Below, in pieces: positions 5,595 through 5,762 of a stretch of 5,762 nt of DNA. Under the pieces are notes generated by a model. That model did no database searches. It saw only the letters and a program-made list of their open reading frames with translations, and had not been told where the DNA came from. The DNA comes from a bacterium. Lineage in GTDB: Bacteria; Zhuqueibacterota; Zhuqueibacteria; Residuimicrobiales; Krinioviventaceae. Each line of letters begins with the position of its first letter. The stretch's first letter is position 1. The position numbers and the translations under genes were made by a program. The stretch lies in assembly GCA_024278645.1 (NCBI GenBank), contig JAJRST010000501.1, positions 1-5,762 of the forward strand, given 5' to 3'.

Positions 5595-5690
5595 AAAAAG
5601 CGCCCTCAAAGCCTACGCCTTGCAATGCAAGACTACCGTTGAACGGTTTCCCTGACTTCATCAGGGTTTTCAGCTTTAGGTGACGCTTTT
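5588..5690 (-). ncRNA. Structured RNA convergent with the DUF3800 gene
   Basis: Read leftward, AAAAGCG (5690-5684) pairs with 5596-5602. The closing helix then continues with U5683-G5603, CCU (5680-5678) with 5604-5606, AAAGC (5677-5673) with 5608-5612, and U5672-G5613. Inside are three hairpins: CCCTGA/TCAGGG (5666-5650, 5-nt loop), ACCGT/ACGGT (5647-5635, UCA loop), and a 7-bp stem at 5633-5617 with loop AUU. A T7-A-T4 tract (5599-5588) ends it and overlaps the DUF3800 stop codon. Pairs 5683/5603, 5672/5613 and 5632/5618 are G-U in this direction but A/C mismatches on the plus strand, so minus is favoured. It resembles in setting the DUF3800-associated RNA motifs; which motif, if any, is not determined. 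The same inverted arms with TTTT at 5687-5690 could also terminate the DUF3800 mRNA. Confidence 0.6.
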
Positions 5691-5720
5691 ATAATTACAA
5701 AATACTAACGCGAATGTCAA
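5691..5720 (-). promoter_or_regulatory. Promoter for the structured RNA
   Basis: Read leftward, a perfect TTGACA (5720-5715) is followed 18 bp later by AATTAT (5696-5691), a 4/6 match to the -10. Initiation would fall at about 5690-5683, at the 5' arm of the closing helix. The exact start decides whether the terminal A-T pairs of the helix are transcribed. Confidence 0.5.
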
Positions 5721-5762
5721 TAGAAAAGTTGCATTTTTTTATTGTACACTTTAAACAAAAGC

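Noticed and set aside
5596..5690. Integron attC site or IS200/IS605-type transposon end
   Set aside because: No RYYYAAC/GTTRRRY core-site pair flanks the arms, and no integrase or TnpA/TnpB gene is present; the three internal hairpins with G-U polarity fit an RNA better.
5596..5690. CRISPR array
   Set aside because: No direct repeats with regular spacers are present; the structure is built of inverted repeats only.

Overview
The window looks like part of a chromosome from a Gram-negative (diderm) bacterium. Two genes encode predicted outer-membrane beta-barrels with signal peptides, and a third encodes an exported helical protein. Shine-Dalgarno use is mixed: strong at some genes, absent at others. 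GTG and TTG starts are used. The style suggests an FCB-group or candidate-phylum genome (Calditrichota/KSB1-like), but this is an impression from gene style, not a search result.

Layout. Positions 1-82 hold the 5' end of a leftward gene for an exported protein. It is divergent from a rightward gene (278-766) for a periplasmic, Spy/CpxP-like helical protein that has its own promoter, strong ribosome site and terminator. A 415-bp gap follows (767-1181). It contains the terminator, paired hairpins, a possible dispersed intergenic repeat and a possible 52-residue leftward ORF. Next is a rightward two-gene operon: a DUF481 outer-membrane protein (1182-2210) and a small outer-membrane beta-barrel protein (2218-2670). 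This operon converges, with a 41-bp 3' overlap, on a leftward three-gene operon (4698 to 2630). That operon encodes a 12-cysteine soluble protein, a membrane protein resembling an ECF-transporter S component, and a THEP1-like P-loop NTPase. The three genes are tightly spaced (12-nt gap, then a 4-nt GTGA overlap), so they probably work together, but I cannot name the pathway.

From about 4700 to the end the DNA becomes clearly AT-rich and looks like an acquired accessory island. It holds a 31-codon ORF, perhaps the remnant of a winged-helix regulator domain, coupled by a TAATG overlap to a DUF3800 (predicted RNase H-fold) gene. Immediately after that gene lies a compact structured RNA: a long closing helix around three hairpins. 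Three positions that would be A/C mismatches on the plus strand become G-U wobbles on the minus strand. A TTGACA box and a T7 tract also point to minus-strand transcription, convergent with the DUF3800 gene. DUF3800 genes are known to be associated with several conserved structured RNAs (the DUF3800-I to -XI motifs), so this protein-RNA pair is the strongest candidate here for a poorly described system.
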